This document shows positions 11,401-22,261 of a stretch of 64,000 nucleotides of DNA, piece by piece. The first letter of the stretch is position 1; each line of letters begins with the position of its first letter. The notes beneath the pieces were generated by a model. It was given only the letters and a program-made list of their open reading frames with translations. It was not told where the DNA came from and searched no databases. This DNA is from Amphimedon queenslandica (lineage: Eukaryota > Porifera > Demospongiae > Haplosclerida > Niphatidae): positions 304,836 through 368,835 of the forward strand of contig NW_003546270.1 of the NCBI RefSeq assembly GCF_000090795.2, given 5' to 3'. Both the position numbers and the translations under genes were made by a program.

Positions 11401-11538
11401 CAACTCAATCAGATGTCTCTCTTCAAAGATGAGAGGTGATAACTGTGCATATTTTTACATAAAAATCATTTAAAAAGCATTAAAAATTTTTCATTTCCCA
11501 AGGGGGGAACCCATGGAACACCCCTTGATCCGCCACTG
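8436..11538. mobile_element. TTF-type hAT transposon, 3.1 kb, nearly full length
   Basis: The ends are CAGTGGCGGATCCAG and, inverted, CAGTGGCGGATCAAG, a textbook hAT terminus. TATAA lies directly on both sides (8431-8435 and 11539-11543), consistent with a 5-bp target duplication; most hATs give 8 bp. One minus-strand transposase gene occupies 11161-8636. Few breaks compared with the other hATs in the window suggest that it is relatively young. Confidence 0.85.
8636..11161 (-). pseudogene. TTF zinc finger/DUF4371 hAT transposase, lightly damaged
   Basis: The start at 11161 (MSKRKSTTSITSFFSKRNRL) gives a serine/threonine-rich leader, followed after one frame change near 10855 by a long open stretch (10863-9865). 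This holds the TTF zinc finger (FQPTWMKKFPWLHYS..GVFCRACVFF) and the DUF4371 segment with HFYSVIADEVTD, where the catalytic aspartate sits. The frame stops after HDLPVANT and resumes in another frame at IVSSCSILAFKSAESC, so the GQGYDGA block is missing: a small internal deletion. The protein continues through CRTRWVERIE, a TAG near 9293, and the C-terminal hAT dimerisation domain (LPITSCESERSFSQL, RLSSLAIMKVNRD) to a stop at 8636. Total length would be about 830 residues, normal for this class. It once cut and pasted its own element. Confidence 0.9.
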
Positions 11539-11837
11539 TATAATTGCTTTTCTTCTTTTATTCATGACTTTTACAGTATAAATAAAAGGAGCTGAAGCTG
11601 TTGATGATTTCTGAGAACTAGCATAGCATATTTTACTACCATTATACTAAAAGTATGAACAAAGTAGTAATTAGACTGTATATTCTCCGTATACCTACCT
11701 GAACTAAAGGTGTCTGTCCTAAAATGTTATCAATGATAAGAGTTGCTCTAGGCATAGTTGTTTGAGAAGTAGTAGTTGATGTGGTCATACTAGCAGCAAC
11801 TGAAAGCGTGGGGAAGGAGATAGCATTTCTTTAAAAC

Positions 11838-13276
11838 TGACACCACAGCCAAAATTGCTTGCCAGGTTTTCAATTCATCTGAGATTGTGAGGGTGTGGCT
11901 TAATTTGATATCATGGCTACAGAAGAGATTTACATGCAATGATTGCTTCCAAATCTCGTACAAAGGGCTGACTTCTTGACTATAGTAATTTTTTGCAGGA
12001 GCCCGTAAAGTGCAGTACTCTCACGCAATTAATTAAAATTGCTTATGCCTGCTTATCATAATGTTGTTACTATTTTCAGTGAAACAAAAGTCGTGTAGTA
12101 AAATGGTTACCAGTGTGAAGATTAGAAGTTGTTAGTGTTTACCACTCGAAATGCTATGCCAGGAGTAGAATGCTTGAAAGAACTTGAATGCATAAGTATG
12201 TTACCATGAAATCATAGCTACTTAAAAGTAGAACCATCTCTCCATCAATTACAGCAAGTCTTAGTAGTATACAGGAGAATCTCCAGCAGAATTAAGAGCT
12301 ACAGCAAGCCAGTACTTCCTTTATTAGTAATGCAATAGCGTTACTAAGTAAGATTCACCCCAAACAAATTGGCTGCCATGAATTTTGCAGCCTTGCTATA
12401 CCACTAAAACAAGCTCATTTGCTAACCACACTTTTTAGAGGGCCTCATCTTCACTAGAGGACTCCATTGGTATTAATACCGCGATTCCAAACCTAGTCTA
12501 AGAGGAAAGCCAATAATCGGCAAACCAGCCTTTTTTCAGCAACCTTTTTTCATCGGCAACATCATTGTCAAGAAAGTCCTGGCAAATCAGTTGGCAAGCT
12601 GTATCTCGATCTTGACTCATGCTAGAAGGATAATTCTTACACCACTCTACTCCAACAGTCTATGCACGGATCTTTGTCCCCTAAAATCATTCTTGAAGAT
12701 AAGAAAAAGTGATGTTATGACTGCTGCATCAGGCCAACTTACCTCCCATTGACATTTTGTTAATTATAGAAGCATGTGCTACAAAATCTGGGCATGGCTG
12801 CACATGCTCAAATCTCAGAGCTGGGAAAAGCAAGCAATGTTTTAACCTAGCTAGGCTAGCTATGCTTGGTATCTATTGCATTACTTAGTTGAGGTTTCCA
12901 GCTAAATGAAGGTATTAATTTTACTTATAATTCTTTTATTAAGTGTGTAATGAATTATGTAATTTTAAAAAAACAATTATTTTTATGATAATGCAATGAT
13001 TATGACATTGACATCAGGAAGAACAGGAATAGATAGCTAGGGAAGATGAAGCTTCGTGAACAAGGATTCAAGTTAAGACAATAGTATTAATTTCACCTGT
13101 CATCAGTATAGTAGATATTCCTTCAGCATATCTATTTAATGCTGTGACTGCTGTCACTCATAAATGCTGTGAAGTCATAACAATAGTAAAGATAGTTATT
13201 GTTTGTGTATAATTAACAATTATCACAATTGCAACAACAAATATATTGCAAGTATTATTAGAAAATTAACACAAAC
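11838..13276. other. Stretch without recognisable gene
   Basis: No long open frame. A possible minus-strand exon around 12700-12480 contains SQDRDTACQLICQDFLDNDV, which I do not recognise. The rest is AT-rich. Confidence 0.35.
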
Positions 13277-13517
13277 AAGAACATATTTTTAAAAAGCAAG
13301 ATTGAGTAGAATTCCTAATGACCAACGAAAATTAAAATCCTACTCTCATGATGCAAATTCTACTCTACATTGCAAGGTGATATATAAGTTTTACATAAAA
13401 ACATTAAAAGTACAATGTAGAGTAGAACTTGCTTTATGAGAGTAGGATTTTCATTTTCTATTTTCGTTGGTCGTTCAGAATCCTACTTAATCTTGTTTTT
13501 TTTAATTTTATGTTCTT
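13277..13517. mobile_element. 241-bp foldback element
   Basis: The left arm runs AAGAACATA...AAGCAAGATTGAGTAG...CCTACTCTCATGATGCAA...TCTACTCTACATTG, and the right arm is its reverse complement with a few mismatches and one small indel. Only about 40 bp separate the arms, so nearly the whole element could form a hairpin. No ORF. Confidence 0.8.
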
Positions 13518-13578
13518 ATATTAACACAAATGACCTTCATTACACAGTATAAGGACTTACTGACTTACTGTAGCTCTC

Positions 13579-14086
13579 CTACCATGCCTACTTGCAAATG
13601 ACCAATCGGATTTGTTATACATGGTAAGTGTAATCGCTTACGGAGGTAAATAACTAAGTGGTCAAACAGGTTTTCTTAGTGATTTACCTAGCGGATAGCC
13701 TTGGAGCAAACAGGTTTCTAGTTATTTACCTCAAAGCATAGCTAAGGCGTTTGCAGTAAGTAAAGGTTATACAATGAGGTGAAGGCATCAATGGCAGTTA
13801 TGATACCAAGAGCCGTAGGCCCAAGGTAATATAAGCCATAGATACCGAAACAGAGTTGTATAACCAGCTTCTACCATGTACTAAAATAAATAACTAGTTT
13901 ACTTAGCAACAGCAATGCATTTTTGAAACAGGAGATTAATAAGTGAATTCTCGGGCTACATATTTGACATTTGACTGTGCTTGAAATTATTAATTTACCT
14001 CTGAGCTACTTAATTAACCTTCGGGGCTACTTATTCTGAACCTGAAATTGAGCAATCTGATTAGTCAATTACAAGTAGGCATGGTA
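13579..14086. mobile_element. 508-bp inverted-repeat element
   Basis: The ends CTACCATGCCTACTTGCAAA and, inverted, CTACCATGCCTACTTGTAAT extend into an about 35-bp terminal repeat. Inside are several short motifs around GGTAAATAACTA/TAGTTATTTACC that could also pair. No ORF. Target duplication unclear. Confidence 0.65.
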
Positions 14087-15685
14087 GAATCATTTTTAGC
14101 ATAGAAATTAGCAAAAAACATCAAGAAGAAAGAAATAGAGCCTCAAAAGTATTGGGCCATGTCATAAACTTCTTAATAATTGGAGTGGAAGGAAAGGGCG
14201 TGTTTTACTGTACACACATAGTGCGAGTGGAGAAGGATTATCCTGTTTCTTTAAGGAAGATACAAAGAAGTAAAGAGGCCTTGTGCTTTTTATAAAGCCT
14301 TGCTAATTGCTATGCGTTTCTTGACTTCAGGACTGCATCCCTTCATAAATAACTCCCATTGCAATCTCAACCTCAGAGTATAACCTATACTTTATTTTGC
14401 TCCAAATTCTCCTACACAATACCGAGACTTTCTGCACTTGATTGAGAGATGATTCACTACTGTAAAAAACTAAGATGTAAGGGTACATTGTAGCATACTT
14501 ATCTTTTCAAGTTCTTTCAATAATTCTGTTGCTACCATCGCATTTACATTGATAGCCGTTACTAGACGGGTGTGGTTTAACTTGTGCTAAATATAGTAAC
14601 AACATTAAGACATGCAGGCATAAGATTTTGCCGTAATTCATCAAATATTAGAACAAGTGTATACACAATGTCTGGCAATGAACTAGAGCTTTCCATAATT
14701 CACAAGTCAAGAAACTAAGGAAACGAGAGCCCAGTATTGCTACCTTGAGACCACGCCTACTTTTTGTCTATTGCTTTACATAGATATCAGTAAAAATTTA
14801 GTCTTTTATGTTATGGAAATGCTCTTATATTGAAACAGTAATAATCAATGGCAAGCTCTTTCTTGCTGTTATGTAGTTACCAGCCAATGTAATGATAAGC
14901 TACAACAATCGGTCTACACGAAGGTTCTCTGAACACCAGAAGAGTATAAAATCATATGGTTTCCCTTATGCTATAATGGATAGTCATACTTTTTTCACTT
15001 ATTTCTCTTACATAGATACATGAACAGTGATGTAACTACCACCATTGAGAGAGAAGTTGCTTGTCATGAAGAAGCAAGTTTGGTTATCATGCACAAAGTT
15101 TAAGCCGAGATGTGTCACTGTGAAATTTTTTTGTTTAATAAAATTTTTTGGCTTTGAATTTTGTGCAAATCATTTTTCGAAAACTGAAACCTCCACATTC
15201 TTTTCATAGACTTAAGGTCTAATCTACATGTCCTGCTCGTTCCAGTTGCAATAGAGCAGGTGTAGCTATAGAAAAAGTGCCGTAAACTTGGTCATAATAA
15301 GACAACCTAAATCCTTGATATACCACAGCTGTTCTCCTTATATTGCCATACACAGATCAAATGAACTCTTCGCTATTAATAATGAGCTTCATGTGTACTT
15401 CTGTTTAGGAGATGCAAATCGGTTCTAGAAATTGTAATACATTAAGTAGTCACGCATTTTTAATGATACTCATTTCAAACAATTAAATAAAAAAAACATT
15501 AAAAATGGGAAAATAGTACGATTGAATTGAGAAAAAGTAAGGAAACAAGAGGGTACTAGCAAACTGGTGTGGTAAGAAATCCTACACCACTGCATGAAGA
15601 CCGTTACCCAAAAGCATAGCAATTTATCCTCACAGCCAACTATGATAGCAGCACTACATGCAGCCTTCATCTTTGATGCAGTGAT
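14087..15685. other. Stretch without recognisable gene
   Basis: AT-rich, only short frames, no family pattern seen on either strand. The stretch ends in an assembly gap. Confidence 0.4.
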
Positions 15686-15695
15686 NNNNNNNNNN
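15686..15695. other. Assembly gap (10 N)
   Basis: Ten unknown bases. The sequence right of the gap starts inside a MITE of family B, so the join may have been made across a repeat. Confidence 0.99.
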
Positions 15696-15822
15696 CATGG
15701 TAACTTTTTGCATCCTGTAGAGTAATTTTATGATAAATAGGGCTCAGGAACTTGGATTTCTTAGGCTAAAAAGACAAATTTCACTACCCGCCATAAGGTA
15801 CCTTTTGTCAATTATGGTCACA
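15696..15822. mobile_element. MITE family B, right part
   Basis: Matches the right half of 5203-5441 from CATGGTAACTTTTTGCATCC to GGTCACA. The left half is lost at the gap. Confidence 0.85.
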
Positions 15823-15936
15823 TATTCATACTGATCACGTGTGCATAAATTAAAATGGGGTCAAACCACAAACCCACGCCGTGTCTGCAGCTAGAGTTTG
15901 TCTTTCAATTTGCTCCCCATCTGCTTCTTTTTGAAA

Positions 15937-16296
15937 CTACCTTTGTGGTCCTGAACCTAAGCGCAAAAGAATGATGTAAAAGCCAACTTGAGCGGTTCAC
16001 TGGATAAAAAGATTATCTGGTGCATAGAAGATGAAAGAAGAAAAAAATGTCTGAAGCATTTTGCAGAAATTTAAATTCAGGCCTGTTCTCCAGAAATGCT
16101 CCCGCTACATTACAGTTCACATTAAAGGTACCAGGTGAATCACTCGGTGAAGGAGAGCTCATCTAACCCATTTATAAGGCTGTAAAATGTGAGATAAAAG
16201 AGTTATGTGTTTGAAAATCATAAAAACAGCTGCCATCTTGAAAACTCAACCTCAATCCTACATATAGGCCACTGCCTATATAATAATTGACAATTA
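15937..16296 (+). repeat. Coding-like interspersed repeat, copy 1
   Basis: Homologous to 59196-59553 at the DNA level. The plus frame reads MSEAFCRNLNSGLFSRNAPA, then TLQFTLKVPGESLGEGEL, before stops. Copy 2 keeps the same frame longer. Similarity is clear over about 350 bp and lost after a shared CCTACATATAGGC.ACTGCC block. I do not recognise the protein. It is either an exon of an old element or a dispersed gene fragment. Confidence 0.6.
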
Positions 16297-18119
16297 CTAT
16301 AGGAACGAGTAATGGTGGGAAAATGAAGACTGGTACAAGGTCTCTGTTCAAGCATTATAACTTCATTTTCGTGCAAAAGTGGGTCTTCTGGAGACTTTCT
16401 AAGGCTTTCTAGAAGTTTATACTTACATGTGGAAATGCAAGTTCTTTCATATGCATATGGTAGGATGGCAAGCGTGTGCTGAGACGATTCAGTGAAATGG
16501 ACAACCTTTTACTTGCCTTGTAACAATCACTGTACTATGATTTGTTTAAGATGTTAGAAAGGCTTGCTTGATCTTCTGTACACTTCTTTGAGACACCAAG
16601 AAGTTTGTGTACGTCAAATTGTTGATGTGGTCCATTAGTGGCTACTGAGCCTAAATATAGTCTCTCTAGGTTCTTTTTGCTCAAAACAGGCATGTTTCTT
16701 TTGTTAGATAAACCTGTGAAGCTAGTAGAAATAGCTATGAGTGAAAAAAAGGTTTTGCTTAGTCTTATCACAACAGCCTATGCTTTATCAGTGCTAATAA
16801 ATACTTGTCTTTACTTTTAAAATGTTCCAGACAATGGTTTAGTATTTTCCTCCTATTTCTGTACCATTGGTTTGTAAAAATGTTGTACTTTCTCAAAATA
16901 AAATCATTGTTTTATTTTTGTTATAACCTTTCAAAACTGAAAAATTTTTATGAAGGAGTAATTTTATACATGAAGGAATGGTAACAATGGCAGTGTGTAA
17001 CTACCCAACAATCATACCGGAAGTGTTTCACACAAAGTTTCTCTGATCCAGATGACACTCACTAGAAATATAGGTATGATGATTGAGAATAGCGACGCAA
17101 CCAGGGACTAGGATATTTCTCATCCTAAAAACAGATAGGGGCTCCTACATTTTAAAGCACATAAGTTTCCTGTATCAAATGAATAATAGTATACGGAAAA
17201 TAATCTGGAAAATTATGCTATGTGACCGCTCATTTCTGTATGTGTCTACTTGCACATCCAACATTTTCACTTTATAGTCACAAAGGGACTTCGATTTTTG
17301 TGCAAATTGTTCTGTGACAAAGGGAATGGTACTGTACTTACCTTAGCTTAATACATTGTGTATCTCATCAGTTGCTGACACTATTATCAGACATAATCCT
17401 GCTGAGTTAAAAGCGCGAGCACATTCTCTATTGCCACCATTATAGTATAAACAAAATCATTTGTAATGTTTCTGTTCACACCCGCGTAACATACGGGCAG
17501 GGCGACTGCACCCACCGTTGTGACTTCTTTCTATGCTGAATCATGTTTGCCTGCTTTCTTCCCCAGTCATTCCACCAATGGTAGCTCACGTGATTTTTTA
17601 TTTGTTGCGACGTCATAATGGCAGTCTACAAAGGCAGACTGCTGTGATGCATATTGAGCTCTGTTTACGATTTAGGTGAATCAAAACTTGTTTAATCGTA
17701 AAGGAAAGACTTTACGTTATGATTAATTTGCTGCCAGCCTAAATTTATTGTGTAACTAAGTAAATTTTATTTTGAACTCATTGATGTATTCATAAGTTTT
17801 GGTTTCATACGTCAATAAAGGCTAATCAGAACAACTTAGTTTTTGCTGTGCAATTAGCCAAAGAATGGATCTTATTGTATAGAAAAATTGATGTAGAACA
17901 ACAGTTACATCCATTGAGTGAGACAATCAATTGCCATACTGAGGCTAAATATGGCTTAATAGTTTCGTGTGATATATATCGAAATAACTTTGAAGTAGAG
18001 AATTTAAGTTACTATGTTATCAATCATGTCAGTAATAATTCATGTAGATTAAACATGGAGAGAGAAAAAAAATGTATGAATTGAATAATAAATAGTTTCT
18101 ATTCCTTGCATGTTTAAAA
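16297..18119. other. Stretch without recognisable gene
   Basis: Short frames only, for example 16771-16535 on minus (LSNKRNMPVLSKKNLERLYL) and 17848-18084 on plus (QLAKEWILLYRKIDVEQQLH). Neither matches a family I can name and both may be element debris. CACCCGCGTAACATACGGGC near 17480 is a local GC-rich spot. Confidence 0.35.
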
Positions 18120-19110
18120 AGTTTCATCCTCGCTGTCATGTTCTTCATTTATAGGCTCAATATCATCATGACATGTATCTTCCTCCTCACTACCATACAG
18201 TTCTTCATGTTGAAGACTATCCATCCCGCTATATTTATTACTGTACTCAAACTTTCGATTTTGCAATACTCCAAATACTTTTGCTTTACCTTCTACTATG
18301 ACGTGTCATTTTTCTCTCAACTATATGTCTTGTACATAAGCTATGCTGTATGCTAGTAACTGTTTCTTGACAGTCAGCTATAGCATCTAATACCTCTAAG
18401 TACTGAATTTAAATTTTTCTGTGTTGATTGAATGAGAGAAATAAATTTTCAGTTCCATGAAAGCCTCATTTGAGTTACTGCAATGAACTGCATAGCGGTA
18501 GAGCATGTAAGTTTTCACATTCTGAAAGCCAGCAACAGTTTGATCTTCATTGTTTGTTGTCATAAATTCATATATTTTAAAAGATCTGATGCTAGATAAT
18601 TGTTGAGGATAGTACTTTTTTATAAGGTTACTAATAAGAGTATTAATTATTTCATTTTTTTCTCAATCCTTGTTCTCGCCATTCTCATTTTATAGGGACA
18701 GGTGACCTTGTTTTATCCAGAGTAATTGTCATAGTTTGATCTAAAGATTCTATAGCTCTGAAGAACCAATACATAGAGAAGGTAATGGTTTTACTGTTAG
18801 TATAGTTGTACCATGCGAACTACTCTGCCTATTACCATTAAATACTCTGGCGTAACTATGTAAGAAGTCAATATTATCAACAGATACAACATCTATTATT
18901 GTGTTTTCACCGAGGCTATCTGCTTTTGGTTGTGAAACTCTTTAGTTCATATAACGCTGTAACACATCTAGTGATAATCAAACACCAAAACAGTTAAGAA
19001 TTTTAATGAGAAGGTGGGAAGCTCCTTGACTTTGTATTACATCACTTAGAAGAAAGTTTAGCAGCATTGAACATCTGTCATCTACACAAAAAAGCTGTGT
19101 ACTAAGAATA
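18120..19110 (-). pseudogene. Element-associated ORF with SVDNIDFLHSYARV motif
   Basis: The minus strand gives, in order, SLDVLQRY and a DVIQSQGAS..LIKILNCFG block (about 19080-18960), then DVVSVDNIDFLHSYARVFNG and SSHGTTILTVKP (about 18900-18790), then a degraded middle, and an acidic end with GSEEEDTCHDDIEPINEEHD (about 18190-18120). The order and motifs recall a multicopy protein of sponges and cnidarians that I associate with transposons but cannot name. There are several stops. Confidence 0.45.
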
Positions 19111-19130
19111 AAGAAGCAACTAGTGTTGTT

Positions 19131-21785
19131 TTAGTTAACTCTAACTAAACTAAAACCCTTTTAGTTAAGCCAGATTTACTTTTAGTTAACTAACTATAAC
19201 TAAGTAAATTTTTTATAAATTTTTTGAAACTAACTGTAACTAACTAAAAGTACTTTTAAAAATGAAAACTAACTATGAACCTACTAAAAGTATAATGAAA
19301 TTTATAAAACTATCTATAACTAACTAAAAGTATTACTGTATTTGCAAAACTATTCATAACAAAATGGCTCAAGTTCAAACAAAAACATAGAAGTCTAGCA
19401 CCTTCTTATACTGCTGAGTCATACAGTCTAAAGTTACATGTTGTTGCTATATTTAGTACATGTACATTTATTGTCACATTTTTGTAATCAGTGATAAGTT
19501 GCAGCTGCATTGTAAGTCATCATGACAGTCCAATCCACACAAACTGGTAGACCAAAGGCCAGTTGTAATAGGGACATGTTTACCTACGATGAGGAATCAG
19601 ACTTAAGTATCTGCAAGGCCAAGAATGATTCAGAAGTTGAGTGTGGAAAAGGAATTAAAGGTAAAAATCCAACTAACCTAAATCAGCACTTAAGTAGATA
19701 TTATCCTGACAATTTTAAAAAGTTACTTGAAAAAGAAAAGATTTGCAAAGAAGATAGCTCCAAGAAAAAGTCTATGAAGACTCACAAGAACAAGCCATGT
19801 CTGACTTTAATGCTTAATCCTGCTCCATACGCAAAGAAAAGAATGAAGTATCAGCAAATAGCAAAAAAGCTGGCAGTGATTATTGGCTGTTCAAGTGTGG
19901 CAACTATTATAGTGGAAAACCAGGAGTTTCAAGAACAATTACATGAACTTGATTCATGTTATGTTGTCCTAGGTCGAGTTGCTCTTATACTATATCCCAG
20001 TTCATTTTGGGACGGAAGTGGAAGCAGCTGCGTGGAATTTGAAAAATGTAGCTACGTCAAAAAGTGATGTAAATAATGATATTTATAGAGGAAAGGTGGC
20101 TGTGTTGTTTCACTCTTAAAACAGTCTTGCTGCCGCTGATAAGCAGTACAATAGCTACTGGAGTCAACTAGTCCTCTTAAAGGCCATCATTATCAGAAGA
20201 TCTCGCTCTGTTAGCTTTTTAAAAGAATTATCTGTTTGGGCGCTCGACCACATGTGCTTATGTAAACTATGACATGTGAAACATCATTGCGGTTAGCTTT
20301 GGTATGCCATAGGGTTTTTAGGGAGAACCTGGTTCTCAGGATTCCCAAGGGCTAAGAGACCCAAGGTTTCACAGATTTTGATGAACTTTAGCGACTAAGA
20401 ACCTGTGAAAGATTCATCCTTATCTCACTTTCTTATAAAAACTTATTCCAGTTTTTCTTGTCCCAAACTCAACTAGGATATACCGTATAGCTGGAAAATT
20501 TGGCGGAGAATTAAATTTGGCGGATTGGCGGTTCAAAATAAAACCGCCAAAATCATAACCGTCAAAAATAATTGCAATTATTATGGGCGGGTTCATTATA
20601 CTAAAAAATGGCAGTATTTCTCACTATTTCAGTCACAAAGTCAAGACTGCGGGCAAGGACTGCAAAGGAGCAGCTTGAAGAAGAGCTAAGTGTGCTTAAA
20701 GAAAAGACAAGATAGTAAACCGCCAAATTAAATGACAGCCAATATTATATTTAGACAGTTTTGATGCAAAGTCGCCAAAGTTTTAGACCACCAAATTTAC
20801 CGGCTATATGGTAGTATACATCAGAGTTATCAAGAGATTTGGCTCAAGTACAAGAAAAGATATCTCAGCTGCTTAAAAAATTATGTAAAGTTCACTTATG
20901 TTGTGACATTTGCAGTAAAAAAAGTATGACAAAGTCCTTTATTGCAATCACATCTCATTTTTTGCCGATGATCAGCGGCTGAAAAGAACCCTGGCTGTTT
21001 TTTCGTTTGAAAGCCACATACTGGAGAGAGAATACTTGGTATTGTAAAAACAGTTCTTCAAGAGTGGGATATTCCATATCATCAAGTGGGAAAAATCTTC
21101 ACAGACAATGGAAGCAACATGCTTAAAGCTTTTCGTGATACAATTGACAACAATGTTGAAGATAGCTTGAATACATGTGAATCTATAACAGCAACAGTGG
21201 TACTGGTAGAAGATACATGTAGGTTAATTCCTGCAGATCATTTGGATTAAGAGGTTGTTGACACAGATGTAGAAAAAACTGACTCTGACCAAGAAAATGA
21301 TGCATCTGATTTTGATAACAATGAGCTTGAACACAATAACGCTATCTCCACAGAAGACTACCAAAGGCTCTCCTGCTTTCCTCACACTCTGAAACTCATT
21401 GTTACAAAATTTGTTGAATGTAAACTCTGTAAAGAAGCAATTTCAATTGGTAAAAGATTAGTAGCTCGGTTTATAAAGTCTGTGAAAGCCACAGAAATGC
21501 TTGTAAGACTCTCTGGAAGAGGTTAATTGGAGATTGCCCAACTCGATGAAGTTCAACTGACCTTTTAAAAAAGCTACTTGCTCTTCAAACCAGCGTAGAC
21601 AATGTAATATGTAATTTGGAGTGGGATGGACTTCTGGCTCGTCATTGGAATGCAATTGAAAATGTAGTAGCACTGCTGGAACCAGTTGCTGAATATACAT
21701 CATTATGTGGAGGTGAGGAGTACACATAAATTTCCTGCGTTATTCCAGCATTAATGGAATTAAATCTTAATTTGGACAAGGTGAC
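19131..21785 (+). pseudogene. BED zinc finger hAT transposase, interrupted and 3' truncated
   Basis: The element starts at TAGTGTTGTTTTAGT (19131), shared with another hAT at 36484, followed by TTTTAGTTA-rich noncoding DNA. The ATG at 19522 opens a BED finger region (FTYDEESDLSICKA...ECGKGIKGKNPTNLNQHL) and a linker with KYQQIAKKLAVIIGCSSV and VENQEFQEQLHELD, open to 20067. After an unexplained stretch (20068-20480) and a MITE (20483-20811) the catalytic part resumes at about 20825: LCCDICSKKSMTKSFIAIT, VGKIFTDNGSNMLKAF (second aspartate, about 21110) and HTLKLIVTKFVECKLC. The frame breaks near 21523 and ends at a partial MITE (21799). The C-terminal dimerisation region is absent. Confidence 0.8.
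20483..20811. mobile_element. 329-bp MITE with TA target, TIR CCGTATAGCTGGAAAATTTG
   Basis: The ends CCGTATAGC(T/C)GG(A/T)AAATTTGG(C/T)GG are inverted over about 25 bp and flanked by TA. This fits a Tc1/mariner-driven MITE. It lies inside the BED hAT transposase. Confidence 0.75.
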
Positions 21786-21798
21786 CTATTATACTAAT

Positions 21799-21972
21799 TG
21801 TGACCATAATTGACGAAAGGTACCGTGTGGCGGATTTTTAATTCATCATTATGATAAAAATATCAACCTGTGACTGCTCTGTTCGACAACTATTGTTTCT
21901 AAAAGTTACGTAGTAACTTTTTGCAGCCTCTGGAGTAATTTCATGATACATGGAGCTAAGAAAGTTAGATTT
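21799..21972. mobile_element. MITE family B, diverged left part
   Basis: Starts TGTGACCATAATTGACGAAAGG and follows the family to about GCTAAGAAAGTTAGATTT, then similarity stops; the right terminal repeat is missing. Confidence 0.75.
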
Positions 21973-22261
21973 ATATGGCTATATCGTATATTTATGATGT
22001 GATTCAAAGACACCTCTGGGTCAATAAAACAGATACAGTGCCCTGCTTAGCAGCCAAAGATCTGCTACACAGATGCGGGGTCTAATATCTATACGTGGGA
22101 AGTCTGATATAGGTATAATTAATTTACGAAGGACTACTGAGCTCCACCTATTTAACGACAAATTAATAACAACATTACCACAAAAGAATAATAAAATGTG
22201 TGTAAGTGAAAAGCAAATACAAGTTATATCTTGAAAGTAATGTTAAAGGTACAACCAGACA
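21973..22261. other. 3' flank of the Crypton-like gene
   Basis: No frame of interest. Presumably the downstream part of the Crypton element, but its ends could not be set. Confidence 0.3.

Larger units (their letters stand above)
7770..11837 (-). pseudogene. Decayed multi-exon gene of a repeated family, split by an hAT
   Basis: Fragments on both sides of the nested hAT (8436-11538) run in the same direction. Upstream, 11810-11680 reads MTTSTTTSQTTMPRATLIID and ends at a good splice donor (CAG|GTAGGT); an acceptor TTTTAG near 11640 leads to YNGSKICYASSQKSS. After the hAT come KYQFHHVSKLKETIKEKCPS (about 8400), an alanine/glutamate-rich segment (8310-8020) and a C-terminal TQEQYDDLQKKILSHIQQL (about 7830-7775), a SHOCT-like tail often seen in oligomerising proteins. 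I know no precise name for this family. The pattern resembles multicopy sponge genes probably carried by transposons. Joining the pieces into one gene is inference. Confidence 0.4.

Noticed and set aside
16535-16820. Overlapping 60-78 codon frames on both strands
   Set aside because: Neither shows a recognisable motif; left as unassigned.
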